Assembly (NCBI GenBank): GCA_964498765.1
Contig: CAZCIU010000001.1
Location: forward strand, 1-64,000
From: UPXZ01 sp964498765
Lineage (GTDB): Bacteria > Bacteroidota > Bacteroidia > Bacteroidales > Paludibacteraceae
Direction of reading: 5' to 3'
Length of the DNA: 64,000 bases
The notes beneath the pieces were generated by a model. It worked only from the letters and a program-made list of their open reading frames with translations. It ran no database searches and was not told the origin of the DNA. The translations under genes were made by a program, and so were the position numbers. Below, piece by piece: positions 7,467 to 15,489 of this stretch; the stretch's first letter is position 1; each line of letters opens with the position of its first letter.

Positions 7467-7506
7467 ACGATAGACGCAAAAGTAATAATTATTTTGTGTC
7501 TATCGT
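7467..7506 (-). terminator. Terminator downstream of asd
   Basis: Arms ACGATAGACGCAAAA (7467-7481) and TTTTGTGTCTATCGT (7492-7506), 15 bp with one G-T pair, followed on the minus strand by a T-run (7466-7461). It overlaps the beginning of the upstream leader of the helix-hairpin-helix gene. Confidence 0.8.
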
Positions 7507-7550
7507 ATATTTTGCAGAAAAAACTGTTAATTATCAGTTTTTCGCGAATT

Positions 7551-8561
7551 TTATTTCAACGCGTTTTCTTTAATCAGGTACTCAGCTATCTGTACTGCAT
7601 TCAGCGCTGCGCCTTTTTTGATTTGGTCGCTTACGCACCAGAATGTCAATCCGTTCGGATTTGCCAGGTCTTTACGCACGCGTCCCACGTAAACTGCATC
7701 TTCGCCGGAAAGGAAAAGTGGCATCGGATACTGTTTTTCAGCCGGATTATCCATCAAAATCACACCTTCCTGACTTGCAAATGCCTGATGGGCTTCTTCC
7801 ACGCTAATCGGACGCTCAGTTTCCACCCAAACACTCTCAGAATGCGCACGCAGCGTAGGTACACGCACGCAGGTAGCACTTACAGCCACGTCAGAATGCA
7901 TGATTTTGCGGGTTTCATAGAACATTTTCATCTCTTCTTTGGTGTAACCGTTGTCAGTAAATACGTCGATGTGAGGTATCACATTGTAAGCCAACTGATA
8001 AGCAAATTTATCCACTGTAGCTTGCTCGCCGTTGGCAATTTGTTTGTACTGCATTTCCAGTTCGTCCATCGCAGCAGCTCCGGCACCGCTTGCAGCCTGA
8101 TAAGATGCCACGTGAATTCGTTTGATTGGAGAAAGTTTGCGGATAGCCTCCAATGGCACAACCATAATGGCGGTGGTACAGTTTGGATTGGCAATGATGT
8201 TGCGCGGACGGTCTTTTGCGTCTTCTGCATTCACTTCCGGAACTACCAAGGGAACATCGTCGTCGTTGCGGAAAGCGCTTGAATTATCAATCATCACGGC
8301 ACCGTGTTTTGTTATATCATCGGCAAATTCGCGTGAAATTCCAGCTCCGGCAGAGGTAAATACGATGTCAAAACCCTTGAAATCATCGCCGTGAACCAAT
8401 TCCTTTACAACCAGCTTTTTGCCCTTGAATTCATATTCATTTCCGGCACTTCTTGAAGAGCCAAACAACACCAACTCGGTCAGCGGAAAATTACGCTGAT
8501 CCAAAACTTTCAGAAATTCCTGACCTACGGCGCCGCTCGCGCCAACGATTGCTACCTTCAT
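7551..8561 (-). CDS. asd: Aspartate-semialdehyde dehydrogenase
   Basis: A 336-residue enzyme that reduces aspartyl phosphate to aspartate semialdehyde with NADPH, the branch point for lysine, diaminopimelate, threonine and methionine. Seen: N-terminal GASGAVGQEF (residues 7-16), the active-site Cys in NPNCTTAIMV, the substrate-binding region QAASGAGAAAMDEL, and the late HSESVWVETE. Length and order are normal. It is divergent from the secreted protein at 8687, with a 125-bp AT-rich gap that must hold both promoters (a TACTTTTG-like -7 on the minus strand near 8658, TATATTTG at 8605-8612 on the plus strand). Confidence 0.96.
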   Translation of the reverse strand: MKVAIVGASGAVGQEFLKVLDQRNFPLTELVLFGSSRSAGNEYEFKGKKLVVKELVHGDDFKGFDIVFTSAGAGISREFADDITKHGAVMIDNSSAFRNDDDVPLVVPEVNAEDAKDRPRNIIANPNCTTAIMVVPLEAIRKLSPIKRIHVASYQAASGAGAAAMDELEMQYKQIANGEQATVDKFAYQLAYNVIPHIDVFTDNGYTKEEMKMFYETRKIMHSDVAVSATCVRVPTLRAHSESVWVETERPISVEEAHQAFASQEGVILMDNPAEKQYPMPLFLSGEDAVYVGRVRKDLANPNGLTFWCVSDQIKKGAALNAVQIAEYLIKENALK

Positions 8562-8686
8562 TTTGTTTTATATTTATTTGAACTATATATTTAAAATTTA
8601 TAACTATATTTGTAAAATGGATGTTTTGTTTACAACATTCAAATTTTCTGCAAAAGTAATTCATTTTAAAGTAATTATCTCGAATT

Positions 8687-10513
8687 ATGAAAAAAACTCT
8701 GATATTTTTATGTTTTTTTATCCCGTTTTGTGTCTTTTCGCAAAACACATTGGATTGGAACGATGATTTTTCAGACGCTAATTTCACAGAAAATCCGACT
8801 TGGAGTGGAATGACTGAAAATTTTGTGGTAAATGCTGAAAATCAGCTGCAATCAAATGCTTCTGCAACCTCCAGATCTTACCTATCTACGCCTTCCGAAG
8901 TCTTTGAAGAGGCTGTTTGGGAATTTTGGGTGCGGATAAATTACACTACATCCAGCAGCAATTACGCGATGGTATATATTATCTCTGACCGTGCTGATAT
9001 TTCCGGCGAAGTGAACGGATATTATGTCCAAATCGGGAATACTTCCGATGAAATTTCGCTGTACAGGCAGCAAGGCAACACACGCACTAAAATCATTGAT
9101 GGTGCTGATAAATCCATCGATACTAATCCGGTAATTGTGAATATTCGGGTTACTCGCAGCAAGGATGGCACTTTCACACTTTTCAGAAAGCGGCAGTCGG
9201 AAGTTGCGGAACTAAATGATGCTGATTTTGTGCAAGAAGGTGATACCGTGATAGACAACCGGGTGAAAGGGAGCAAGTATTTTGGCGTTTTGTTTTCGAA
9301 TAGCAGCACCACCGGAAAAGACTATCTGTTTGATAATATTTCGGTGAAAGGCGATAAGTTTTTGGATATTATTCCACCGGAATGGACAGATGTACAGATA
9401 GTTGCCTCCAATCAGTTGCTTCTGACTTTTTCGGAAGCAGTGAGTTTGTCCGACGCTGTTTTTCAGGTAGATAATGGAATGGGAAATCCTGTAAATATCA
9501 CATCGATGCAAGATGGAATATCAGTTCGATTAAGTTTTGCGAATGATTTTGAGAAAGGAAAAATTTACACCGTAGATGCTCTAAATATAAAAGACTTAGC
9601 AGGAAATCCACTGACGAATACGCAAAAACAAATTGGAATAATGGAAGCAGCTGAAGAAGGCGATTTGATAATCAATGAACTGCTTTTTGACCATCCAGAA
9701 AATGCGGCAGAATATTTTGAAGTTTACAATAAGTCGGATAAAATCCTGGATTTGAACCGCAGCTTTTTTGCCACTCGAAATACCGCAGGAAAGTTCACGG
9801 TCAATAATTTTTTCCCAAAACTATCTTACCTTTTGCCGGGACAATATTTGGCATTAACATCTGAGCCTGAACTTGTAAGAGAAGCTTATGCGGCACCGCA
9901 AGATGCAAACATTCAGAAAGCGGAACGCTGGTCGGCACTGAATAATTCAAGCGCAGCGTTTTTGATAGGAAATATCATAGACGCTGACACGCTAATTCTG
10001 GATGAAGTTCGCTACGATGCAAAATGGCATCACACGATGATAAAAAATCCGAAAGGCGTTTCTTTGGAACGAATTAATCCCGACTTACTATCGCAAAGTC
10101 CGTCCAGTTGGCACTCAGCCGCTTCGGAAGTTCGCTACGGAACGCCCGGATATAAAAATTCGCAGTTCCGGGATTTGTCTACCACAGCCGTACCGGAAAA
10201 ATGGGTTTGGGTAGAGCCAGAAGCATTCTCGCCAGACAATGATGGTGTGGATGATGTGAGTTTTATTCGCTACAAAACTGATGCTGTCGGCTATACGGCA
10301 AATGTAATTGTTTTCAATTCAGTTGGTATGAAAATCAAGCAGTTGGCATCCAATGTTTTGCTTACATCGGATGGAATTCTTACGTGGGACGGCAAGACCG
10401 ACCGTGGGCTGAATGTCAATCCCGGAATTTACGTGCTTTATTTTGAGATGATAAACGCGGAAAACGGTGTTAAAAAAATAGAAAAATTGCCTTTGGTTGT
10501 TTCAGCAAGATGA
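8687..10513 (+). CDS. Secreted lamin-tail-domain protein with C-terminal FlgD-like/sorting domain
   Basis: 608 residues with a signal peptide (predicted cleavage S18/Q19). Residues 20-215 look like a concanavalin/LamG-like beta-sandwich starting DFSDANFTENPTWSG; 225-315 a bacterial Ig-like (SbsA/Big_5 type) domain; 322-440 a lamin tail domain (ELLFDHPENAAEYFEVYN); 505-605 a FlgD-like Ig fold (AFSPDNDGVDDVSFIRY, WDGKTDRGLNVNPGIYVLYF). Such C-terminal modules are often cargo signals of the type IX secretion system or gliding-associated domains. Likely surface-exposed or secreted; the substrate is unknown. A TATATTTG -7 element lies at 8605-8612. Confidence 0.85.
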   Translation: MKKTLIFLCFFIPFCVFSQNTLDWNDDFSDANFTENPTWSGMTENFVVNAENQLQSNASATSRSYLSTPSEVFEEAVWEFWVRINYTTSSSNYAMVYIISDRADISGEVNGYYVQIGNTSDEISLYRQQGNTRTKIIDGADKSIDTNPVIVNIRVTRSKDGTFTLFRKRQSEVAELNDADFVQEGDTVIDNRVKGSKYFGVLFSNSSTTGKDYLFDNISVKGDKFLDIIPPEWTDVQIVASNQLLLTFSEAVSLSDAVFQVDNGMGNPVNITSMQDGISVRLSFANDFEKGKIYTVDALNIKDLAGNPLTNTQKQIGIMEAAEEGDLIINELLFDHPENAAEYFEVYNKSDKILDLNRSFFATRNTAGKFTVNNFFPKLSYLLPGQYLALTSEPELVREAYAAPQDANIQKAERWSALNNSSAAFLIGNIIDADTLILDEVRYDAKWHHTMIKNPKGVSLERINPDLLSQSPSSWHSAASEVRYGTPGYKNSQFRDLSTTAVPEKWVWVEPEAFSPDNDGVDDVSFIRYKTDAVGYTANVIVFNSVGMKIKQLASNVLLTSDGILTWDGKTDRGLNVNPGIYVLYFEMINAENGVKKIEKLPLVVSAR

Positions 10514-10553
10514 AATTTAGTGAATTAACATCCTATTTCTCAAATTAATCCAC

Positions 10554-10561
10554 TATCTTTG
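10554..10561 (+). promoter_or_regulatory. -7 element of the FKBP gene cluster promoter
   Basis: TATCTTTG, matching TAnnTTTG, 31 bp upstream of the first FKBP start codon. No clear TTTG at -33. No terminator was seen before 13389, so the four FKBP genes may be one transcript. Confidence 0.55.
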
Positions 10562-10592
10562 CAGTCATTTTTTAACAAAAAACAAAAATAGA

Positions 10593-11177
10593 ATGGATAA
10601 AATAAGCTATGCACTTGGTTTGAGTTTAGGTAACAATTTGATAAGCAGCGGAATATCTACGCTAAACTATACAAAACTTGCCAAAGGCATTCAAGATGTA
10701 TTAGAACAAAATCAACCTGAGATTTCCTACCAGGAAGCTCAAAACGTAATAAATGATTTTTTCCAACAACTACAGGAAAAAGTGAGCGAAAAAGCCATTT
10801 CTGAAGGAAAAGCTTTCTTAGCTGAAAACGGAAAACGCGCGGAAGTAAAAACAACTGCCAGCGGACTTCAGTACGAAGTGATGACCGAAGGAAACGGTGC
10901 AATCCCCAAAGCAAGCGACCAGGTAAAAGTACATTATCACGGCACGTTGATTGACGGAACTGTGTTTGACAGCTCTGTGCGTCGTGGCGAGCCGGCTACT
11001 TTTGGCGTTACGCAAGTAATTCAAGGTTGGGTAGAAGCACTGCAACTGATGCCTGTGGGTTCAAAATGGAAACTTTTCATCCCATCAAATTTGGCTTACG
11101 GTGCGCAAGGTGCCGGACAGCATATCGGACCTCACACTACGTTGGTATTTGAAGTTGAATTGCTTGATATTGTGTAA
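10593..11177 (+). CDS. FKBP-type peptidyl-prolyl isomerase, cytoplasmic (FklB-like)
   Basis: 194 residues, no signal sequence. N-terminal FKBP dimerisation domain (about 1-80, SYALGLSLGNNL) and C-terminal FKBP isomerase domain (about 87-194) with VKVHYHGTLIDGTVFDSS, the V-I-Q-G-W motif and IPSNLAYGAQGAG. It accelerates isomerisation of peptide bonds before proline and may act as a chaperone. It is the first of four family members in a row and, unlike the other three, has no lipobox. Confidence 0.93.
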   Translation: MDKISYALGLSLGNNLISSGISTLNYTKLAKGIQDVLEQNQPEISYQEAQNVINDFFQQLQEKVSEKAISEGKAFLAENGKRAEVKTTASGLQYEVMTEGNGAIPKASDQVKVHYHGTLIDGTVFDSSVRRGEPATFGVTQVIQGWVEALQLMPVGSKWKLFIPSNLAYGAQGAGQHIGPHTTLVFEVELLDIV

Positions 11178-11195
11178 TTTACAACTATTCGTAAG

Positions 11196-11906
11196 ATGAA
11201 AAAAATACTATTTATTTCCCTTATCGCCGTTTCGGTTGCGGCTTGCTCTACTGCTAAAAAAGTAGAAATTGTGCCGGTTCCGGAAGTTGTTTTGGCCAAT
11301 GATGTGGACAGTATGAGCTATTCGTTGGGTGTAAATATGGGAACTGATTTTTCTAAAAATCTGCTGACTATTCCCGGCGGACTTGTCAATAAAGACCTTA
11401 TTATCAAAGGATTTTCGCAAGCTTTGAAAAATGACACTACGCTGCTTACTCAAGAGCAAGCGCAGCAATTTTTCCAAAACTACATGATGGTGGCTCAGCA
11501 AAAAGATAACGAACTGAAAAAAGCAGAAGGCGAAAAATTTTTGGCTGAAAATAAAGCTAAAGCCGGCATTGCAAGCACGCCAAGCGGACTTCAGTACGAA
11601 GTAATCCAAGACGCAAACGGTGCAAAACCAGCCGCAACAGACAAAGTAAAAGTTCACTACACCGGAAAAACCATTGACGGAAAAGTGTTTGACAGTTCGG
11701 TAGAACGTGGCGAACCGATTGAATTTTCTTTGAATCAAGTGATTCCGGGTTGGTCAGAAGGCGTTCAGCTGATGCCTGTAGGTTCAAAATACAAATTCTA
11801 TATCCCTTACAATTTGGCTTACGGCGAACAAGGTATTCCACAAGCCGGAATTCCACCATTTGCTCCGCTGATTTTCGAAGTGGAACTTCTGGAAATTGTA
11901 AAATAA
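11196..11906 (+). CDS. FKBP-type peptidyl-prolyl isomerase lipoprotein
   Basis: 236 residues with a lipoprotein signal peptide (lipobox VAAC, lipidated Cys17), then an FKBP N-terminal dimerisation domain (about 35-125) and an FKBP isomerase domain (about 130-236: VKVHYTGKTIDGKVFDSS, VIPGWSEGVQLMPVGSKYKF, IPYNLAYGEQG). Likely anchored to a membrane facing the periplasm, where it helps fold exported proteins. It starts 18 bp after the previous gene. A stretch near 11779-11804 is identical in DNA to the matching stretch of the fourth paralogue. Confidence 0.93.
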   Translation: MKKILFISLIAVSVAACSTAKKVEIVPVPEVVLANDVDSMSYSLGVNMGTDFSKNLLTIPGGLVNKDLIIKGFSQALKNDTTLLTQEQAQQFFQNYMMVAQQKDNELKKAEGEKFLAENKAKAGIASTPSGLQYEVIQDANGAKPAATDKVKVHYTGKTIDGKVFDSSVERGEPIEFSLNQVIPGWSEGVQLMPVGSKYKFYIPYNLAYGEQGIPQAGIPPFAPLIFEVELLEIVK

Positions 11907-11944
11907 ATTTAGAGTAAAAAATAATTAAATTTGAAACATAAAAT

Positions 11945-12457
11945 ATGAAAAAACAAAATTTTCTAACATTAGCAATCATGGCTGCAGTTGTATTATTTAC
12001 AGCTTGTGGCGGTGGCACAGGTGCAAAAAATGTAAGTTTGAGAACTCAGGCAGATAGCTTAAATTATGCATTGGGTGTAGTAAACGGAGAAGGCATTAAA
12101 GCTTCTCATTTTCAAAATGACTCTTCAGCCGAAAGTCTGTCAAAATTCGTAAAAGCAATGGACGAAGCATTTAACAGCAAGTCAAAAGATGAGCTTTATG
12201 AGTATGGCAAAAATATCGGTAAAATGCTGAAACAACAAAAGAAAGACGGTTTGGATTTCGACTCAACAGTTGTTTTCAACTCAAATTTGGTTTTACAAGG
12301 CGTATTAAATGGTTTGTCTGACTTCCAAGAAGGTATTCGTCCGGAAGAAGCTCAGGTTTATTACCAACACGCTAAACAAAAACGTATCGAAAGAAATGTT
12401 CCACTTCCTGCAGAAATGCCAGCTCCAATGCCGGTTGAAACAGATAGTGTTAAATAA
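11945..12457 (+). CDS. FKBP N-terminal-domain lipoprotein without isomerase domain
   Basis: 170 residues: lipobox FTAC (Cys21), then a region clearly related to the N-terminal domain of the neighbouring 289-residue paralogue (D-S-L-N-Y-A-L-G, ..YGKNIGKMLKQQKKDGLDFDS.. versus LGSQVGGWLNQQKTVGYLGDS). It ends in a Pro-rich tail (PLPAEMPAPMPVE) where the isomerase domain would begin. Only 35 bp separate it from the next gene, so there is no decayed FKBP domain left. It may be a partner subunit that dimerises with the full-length lipoproteins; that is inference. Confidence 0.8.
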   Translation: MKKQNFLTLAIMAAVVLFTACGGGTGAKNVSLRTQADSLNYALGVVNGEGIKASHFQNDSSAESLSKFVKAMDEAFNSKSKDELYEYGKNIGKMLKQQKKDGLDFDSTVVFNSNLVLQGVLNGLSDFQEGIRPEEAQVYYQHAKQKRIERNVPLPAEMPAPMPVETDSVK

Positions 12458-12492
12458 TTTGTAAAACTTAATTTTAATAAATAGAAATCGAG

Positions 12493-13362
12493 ATGAAAAA
12501 GAACAATATATTTATGGCAGTAGCTGTTACACTTATGTTTGCATTGGCAGCTTGTAACGGTGGCGGAAACACAACTAAAATGCCTAAACTGGCATCTGAA
12601 GTAGATAGTATGAACTATGCATACGGATTGTTTAACGGCGGTCAGTTGCGTATGATGATGGCTCAAGACAGCGATTCAGTTGATTACAGAATCAAAAAAT
12701 TCATGGACGGAGTTCGTGATGGAATAGCCGGAAATGTAGAAGAAAATCCTGAAATTTCACAATTAGGTTCACAAGTTGGTGGATGGCTAAATCAGCAAAA
12801 AACGGTTGGTTACTTAGGTGACTCAACAATCAAACTGGACTACGCAATTGTAAAACAAGCTTTGGTAAATGCTATCAAAGGTAGCAACGACCAGATGACA
12901 GGTGAATTTGCACAACGTTTTGTTGACTCAGTTATGCGTGCACGTCAAGAAGAGCAATTGCTTAAACAATACGGTGCTAACAAAGAAGAAGGTGAAAAAT
13001 TCCTTGCTGAAAACAAAAGCAAAACTGGTGTAATGACCACTGCAAGCGGTCTTCAGTACGAAGTTGTAAAACAAGGTACAGGTGCAAAACCTTCACTTTC
13101 TGATATGGTAAAAGTACATTATTCAGGAAAACTAATCAATGGAACTGAATTTGACAGCTCTTATTCACGCAACGAACCAACTACTTTCGGCGTAGGACAA
13201 GTGATTCCGGGCTGGACAGAAGGTCTTCAGCTGATGTCAGTAGGTTCAAAATACAAATTCTATATTCCTTACAACCTGGCTTATGGCGCACAAGGCACAC
13301 AAGGAATTCCTCCATTTTCTACACTTGTATTTGATGTAGAATTGCTTGAGATTACAAAATAA
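12493..13362 (+). CDS. FKBP-type peptidyl-prolyl isomerase lipoprotein
   Basis: 289 residues: lipobox LAAC (Cys21), a long N-terminal dimerisation domain (about 35-165), a linker rich in charge (EEGEKFLAENKSK), and an FKBP isomerase domain (about 180-289: VKVHYSGKLINGTEFDSS, VIPGWTEGLQLMSVGSKYKF, IPYNLAYGAQGTQGIPPF). Periplasm-facing lipoprotein foldase. It is last in the cluster and is followed by a strong terminator at 13389-13424. Confidence 0.93.
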   Translation: MKKNNIFMAVAVTLMFALAACNGGGNTTKMPKLASEVDSMNYAYGLFNGGQLRMMMAQDSDSVDYRIKKFMDGVRDGIAGNVEENPEISQLGSQVGGWLNQQKTVGYLGDSTIKLDYAIVKQALVNAIKGSNDQMTGEFAQRFVDSVMRARQEEQLLKQYGANKEEGEKFLAENKSKTGVMTTASGLQYEVVKQGTGAKPSLSDMVKVHYSGKLINGTEFDSSYSRNEPTTFGVGQVIPGWTEGLQLMSVGSKYKFYIPYNLAYGAQGTQGIPPFSTLVFDVELLEITK

Positions 13363-13388
13363 TCCAATCCTTTATAAATTTCTCAGAG

Positions 13389-13424
13389 AGCGAGAGCGTG
13401 CTAAGCATGTTCTCGCTTTTTTTT
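13389..13424 (+). terminator. Terminator of the FKBP cluster
   Basis: Arms AGCGAGAGCGTGC (13389-13401) and GCATGTTCTCGCT (13405-13417) with two G-T pairs, loop TAA, followed by T8 (13417-13424). Confidence 0.9.
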
Positions 13425-13553
13425 GCTTTTATTGGATTTACTGGAAAAAACACAAAAAAAGTAATCATTTATGTGAAAAATTTGATAAAATGTTTTGTTC
13501 TATTCAAAAAATATGTATTTTTGTTGTCATAATGATAATTTAAAAGCTTTACC

Positions 13554-14009
13554 ATGGAAAAAATTGACAAGCTAGACCGCAAAATACTTCGAATTATTTC
13601 ACAGAATGCCCGCAAACCTTTCAAAGACGTGGCAGAAGAATGTGAAGTATCTCGGGCGGCCATCCATCAGCGTGTACAGCGACTGATAGATATGGGAGTA
13701 ATCACAGGATCGGGTTATTCAGTAAACCCCAAAATGCTTGGTTTTCAGCTTTGTGTGTACATCGGGATTACGCTGGAGCGTGCCTCAATGTACAAAGATG
13801 TGGTAGCCGCGCTTGAGCAAATTCCGGAAGTGGTAGAATCGCACTACACGCTCGGAGCATACACTATTTTGATAAAAATGTATGCCAAAAACGACGAGCA
13901 TCTGATGGATCTTCTCAACGGTAAAATTCAGGAAATTCCCGGTGTAGCTACTACCGAAACGCTTACTTCGCTGGATCAAAAAATTCGTCGGATAGTACCG
14001 ATTGAATAG
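13554..14009 (+). CDS. Lrp/AsnC family transcriptional regulator
   Basis: 151 residues. N-terminal AsnC-type winged helix (about 3-62: LDRKILRIISQNARKPFKDV then VSRAAIHQRVQRLIDMGVI), and C-terminal RAM/ligand-binding domain (about 68-145) ending in TETLTSLDQKIRRIVPIE. Lrp-family proteins form octamers and often bind amino acids; the ligand and targets here are unknown. The gene stands alone between terminators (13389-13424 before it, 14186-14216 after it) and may control the neighbouring trpS only by analogy, with no evidence. Confidence 0.93.
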   Translation: MEKIDKLDRKILRIISQNARKPFKDVAEECEVSRAAIHQRVQRLIDMGVITGSGYSVNPKMLGFQLCVYIGITLERASMYKDVVAALEQIPEVVESHYTLGAYTILIKMYAKNDEHLMDLLNGKIQEIPGVATTETLTSLDQKIRRIVPIE

Positions 14010-14185
14010 GTTGATTTTTTTCTTTTTGGTAAAAAATTATTTCAAAAAACGGCGACGTGAAATGTTGCGGTTCGTTTTTCAGGTCATTTTTCAGAATTTA
14101 TTTTTTTTCTCTGAAATAATGGCTTTGGAAAAATTCTGTAAGCAAATTATCGAAGGATTCGCATTGTATATATTTACATAAACTC

Positions 14186-14216
14186 AAAAACTGCTTGAAT
14201 GATAAGCAGTTTTTTT
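14186..14216 (+). terminator. Terminator between the Lrp gene and trpS
   Basis: Arms AAAAACTGCTT (14186-14196) and AAGCAGTTTTT (14204-14214) plus more T. It lies 177 bp after the Lrp stop codon, so the Lrp transcript would have a long 3' part, or a separate short transcript ends here. Confidence 0.75.
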
Positions 14217-14229
14217 GCTTTAAAATGCT

Positions 14230-14237
14230 TAACTTTG
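14230..14237 (+). promoter_or_regulatory. -7 element upstream of trpS
   Basis: TAACTTTG, matching TAnnTTTG, 29 bp before the trpS start codon and just after a terminator. The same octamer precedes tcdA (26033-26040). No clear -33 element. Confidence 0.55.
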
Positions 14238-14266
14238 CAAATTGAAATTTGATGAAATAAAAACCT

Positions 14267-15262
14267 ATGAAAACAGTATTAAGCGGCATTCGCCCAACCG
14301 GAAATTTACATCTTGGAAATTATTTTGGAGCATTACGCAACTTTGTGGAAATGCAACACGAATATAATTGCTACTTCTTTATAGCAGATTATCACTCGCT
14401 TACCACGCATCCAACCCCTGGAAATATTCAAGGAAATGTTCGCAGTGTTTTGGCGCAATACCTGGCAGCCGGATTGGATCCAGAAAAAGCAACTATCTAC
14501 ATCCAAAGCGATGTGCCGGAAGTAATTGAGCTGTATCTTTACCTGAACATGAACGCGTATTTGGGCGAATTAGAGCGATGCACTTCCTTCAAAGATAAAA
14601 TCCGCCAGCAACCAGAAAACGTAAATGCCGGACTTTTGACTTATCCTACGCTGATGGCTGCCGATATTCTTATCCACAGAGCCGACTTTGTGCCGGTTGG
14701 GAAAGATCAGGAGCAACACCTCGAAATGACTCGCACCTTCGGAAACAGATTTAACCGGATGTACAAACACGACTATTTCCCGGAGCCGCAAGCCTTTAAT
14801 TTCGGGCGCGAATTGGTGAAAATCCCATCGCTTAACGGTGCCGGAAAAATGGGAAAATCGGAAGGAGATGACAGTACCATTTTCTTGACTGATGCACCAA
14901 AACAAATTGAGAAAAAAGTAAAACGTGCAGTAACCGATGCGGGTCCAACAGAACCAAACTCTGTAATGCCGGAGCCAATTGCCAATCTTTTCCAATTGAT
15001 GAATGTGGTGTCCAAACCGGAAACAATCGAATTTTTCAGAGAAAAATACAACGATTGCAGCATTCGCTACGGTGATTTGAAAAAACAACTGGCGGAAGAT
15101 ATGATTACATTTGTGAATCCATTCCGCGAGCGAATTGAAGAAATAATGGCAGATGAAGTTTATCTGAACCGCGTTGCCGAAATGGGAAAAGAAAAAGCAA
15201 AAGCCAGTGCCGGAAAAACGATCCGCGAGGTGAGAGAAATTATCGGATTTAAGTCATTCTAA
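14267..15262 (+). CDS. trpS: Tryptophanyl-tRNA synthetase
   Basis: 331 residues, the class I enzyme that charges tRNA-Trp. The HIGH-type motif is GNLHLGN (residues 12-18) and the KMSKS-type motif is AGKMGKSEGD. Other family marks: LERCTSFKDK, ADILIHRADFVPVGKDQEQH. Length is normal. Monocistronic: its own -7 element at 14230 and a strong terminator at 15303-15337. Confidence 0.97.
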   Translation: MKTVLSGIRPTGNLHLGNYFGALRNFVEMQHEYNCYFFIADYHSLTTHPTPGNIQGNVRSVLAQYLAAGLDPEKATIYIQSDVPEVIELYLYLNMNAYLGELERCTSFKDKIRQQPENVNAGLLTYPTLMAADILIHRADFVPVGKDQEQHLEMTRTFGNRFNRMYKHDYFPEPQAFNFGRELVKIPSLNGAGKMGKSEGDDSTIFLTDAPKQIEKKVKRAVTDAGPTEPNSVMPEPIANLFQLMNVVSKPETIEFFREKYNDCSIRYGDLKKQLAEDMITFVNPFRERIEEIMADEVYLNRVAEMGKEKAKASAGKTIREVREIIGFKSF

Positions 15263-15302
15263 TCCGAAATCAAGTTTTCTCAGTGCTGATTTGAAATAAA
15301 TA

Positions 15303-15337
15303 AACCTAACAGACCTCAAAAATCTGTTAGGTTTTTT
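15303..15337 (+). terminator. Terminator of trpS
   Basis: Arms AACCTAACAGA (15303-15313) and TCTGTTAGGTT (15323-15333), then a T-run. The same arm sequence makes the terminator at 3346-3382. Confidence 0.9.
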
Positions 15338-15454
15338 CTGTAAAATTACATCCGTAAGTGATGCTCAAAAATGTCACAAAATATCTTTTCAACACGAAAT
15401 TTATAAAGAAACAAAAAAGCTGCCGAAAATAGGGCTTAACTCAATGATTTTTTG

Positions 15455-15462
15455 TAGCTTTG
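15455..15462 (+). promoter_or_regulatory. -7 element upstream of purH
   Basis: TAGCTTTG, matching TAnnTTTG. It covers a possible TTG start at 15460, which makes that upstream start impossible if this promoter is used and supports the ATG at 15490. Confidence 0.6.
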
Positions 15463-15489
15463 CATTCCGAAAAACAGACTTTTAGAAAG

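Noticed and set aside
14010..14185. A small RNA between the Lrp gene and its distant terminator
   Set aside because: Only a weak TGGCTTTG element near 14121 could start it; not enough evidence compared with the candidate upstream of etfB.
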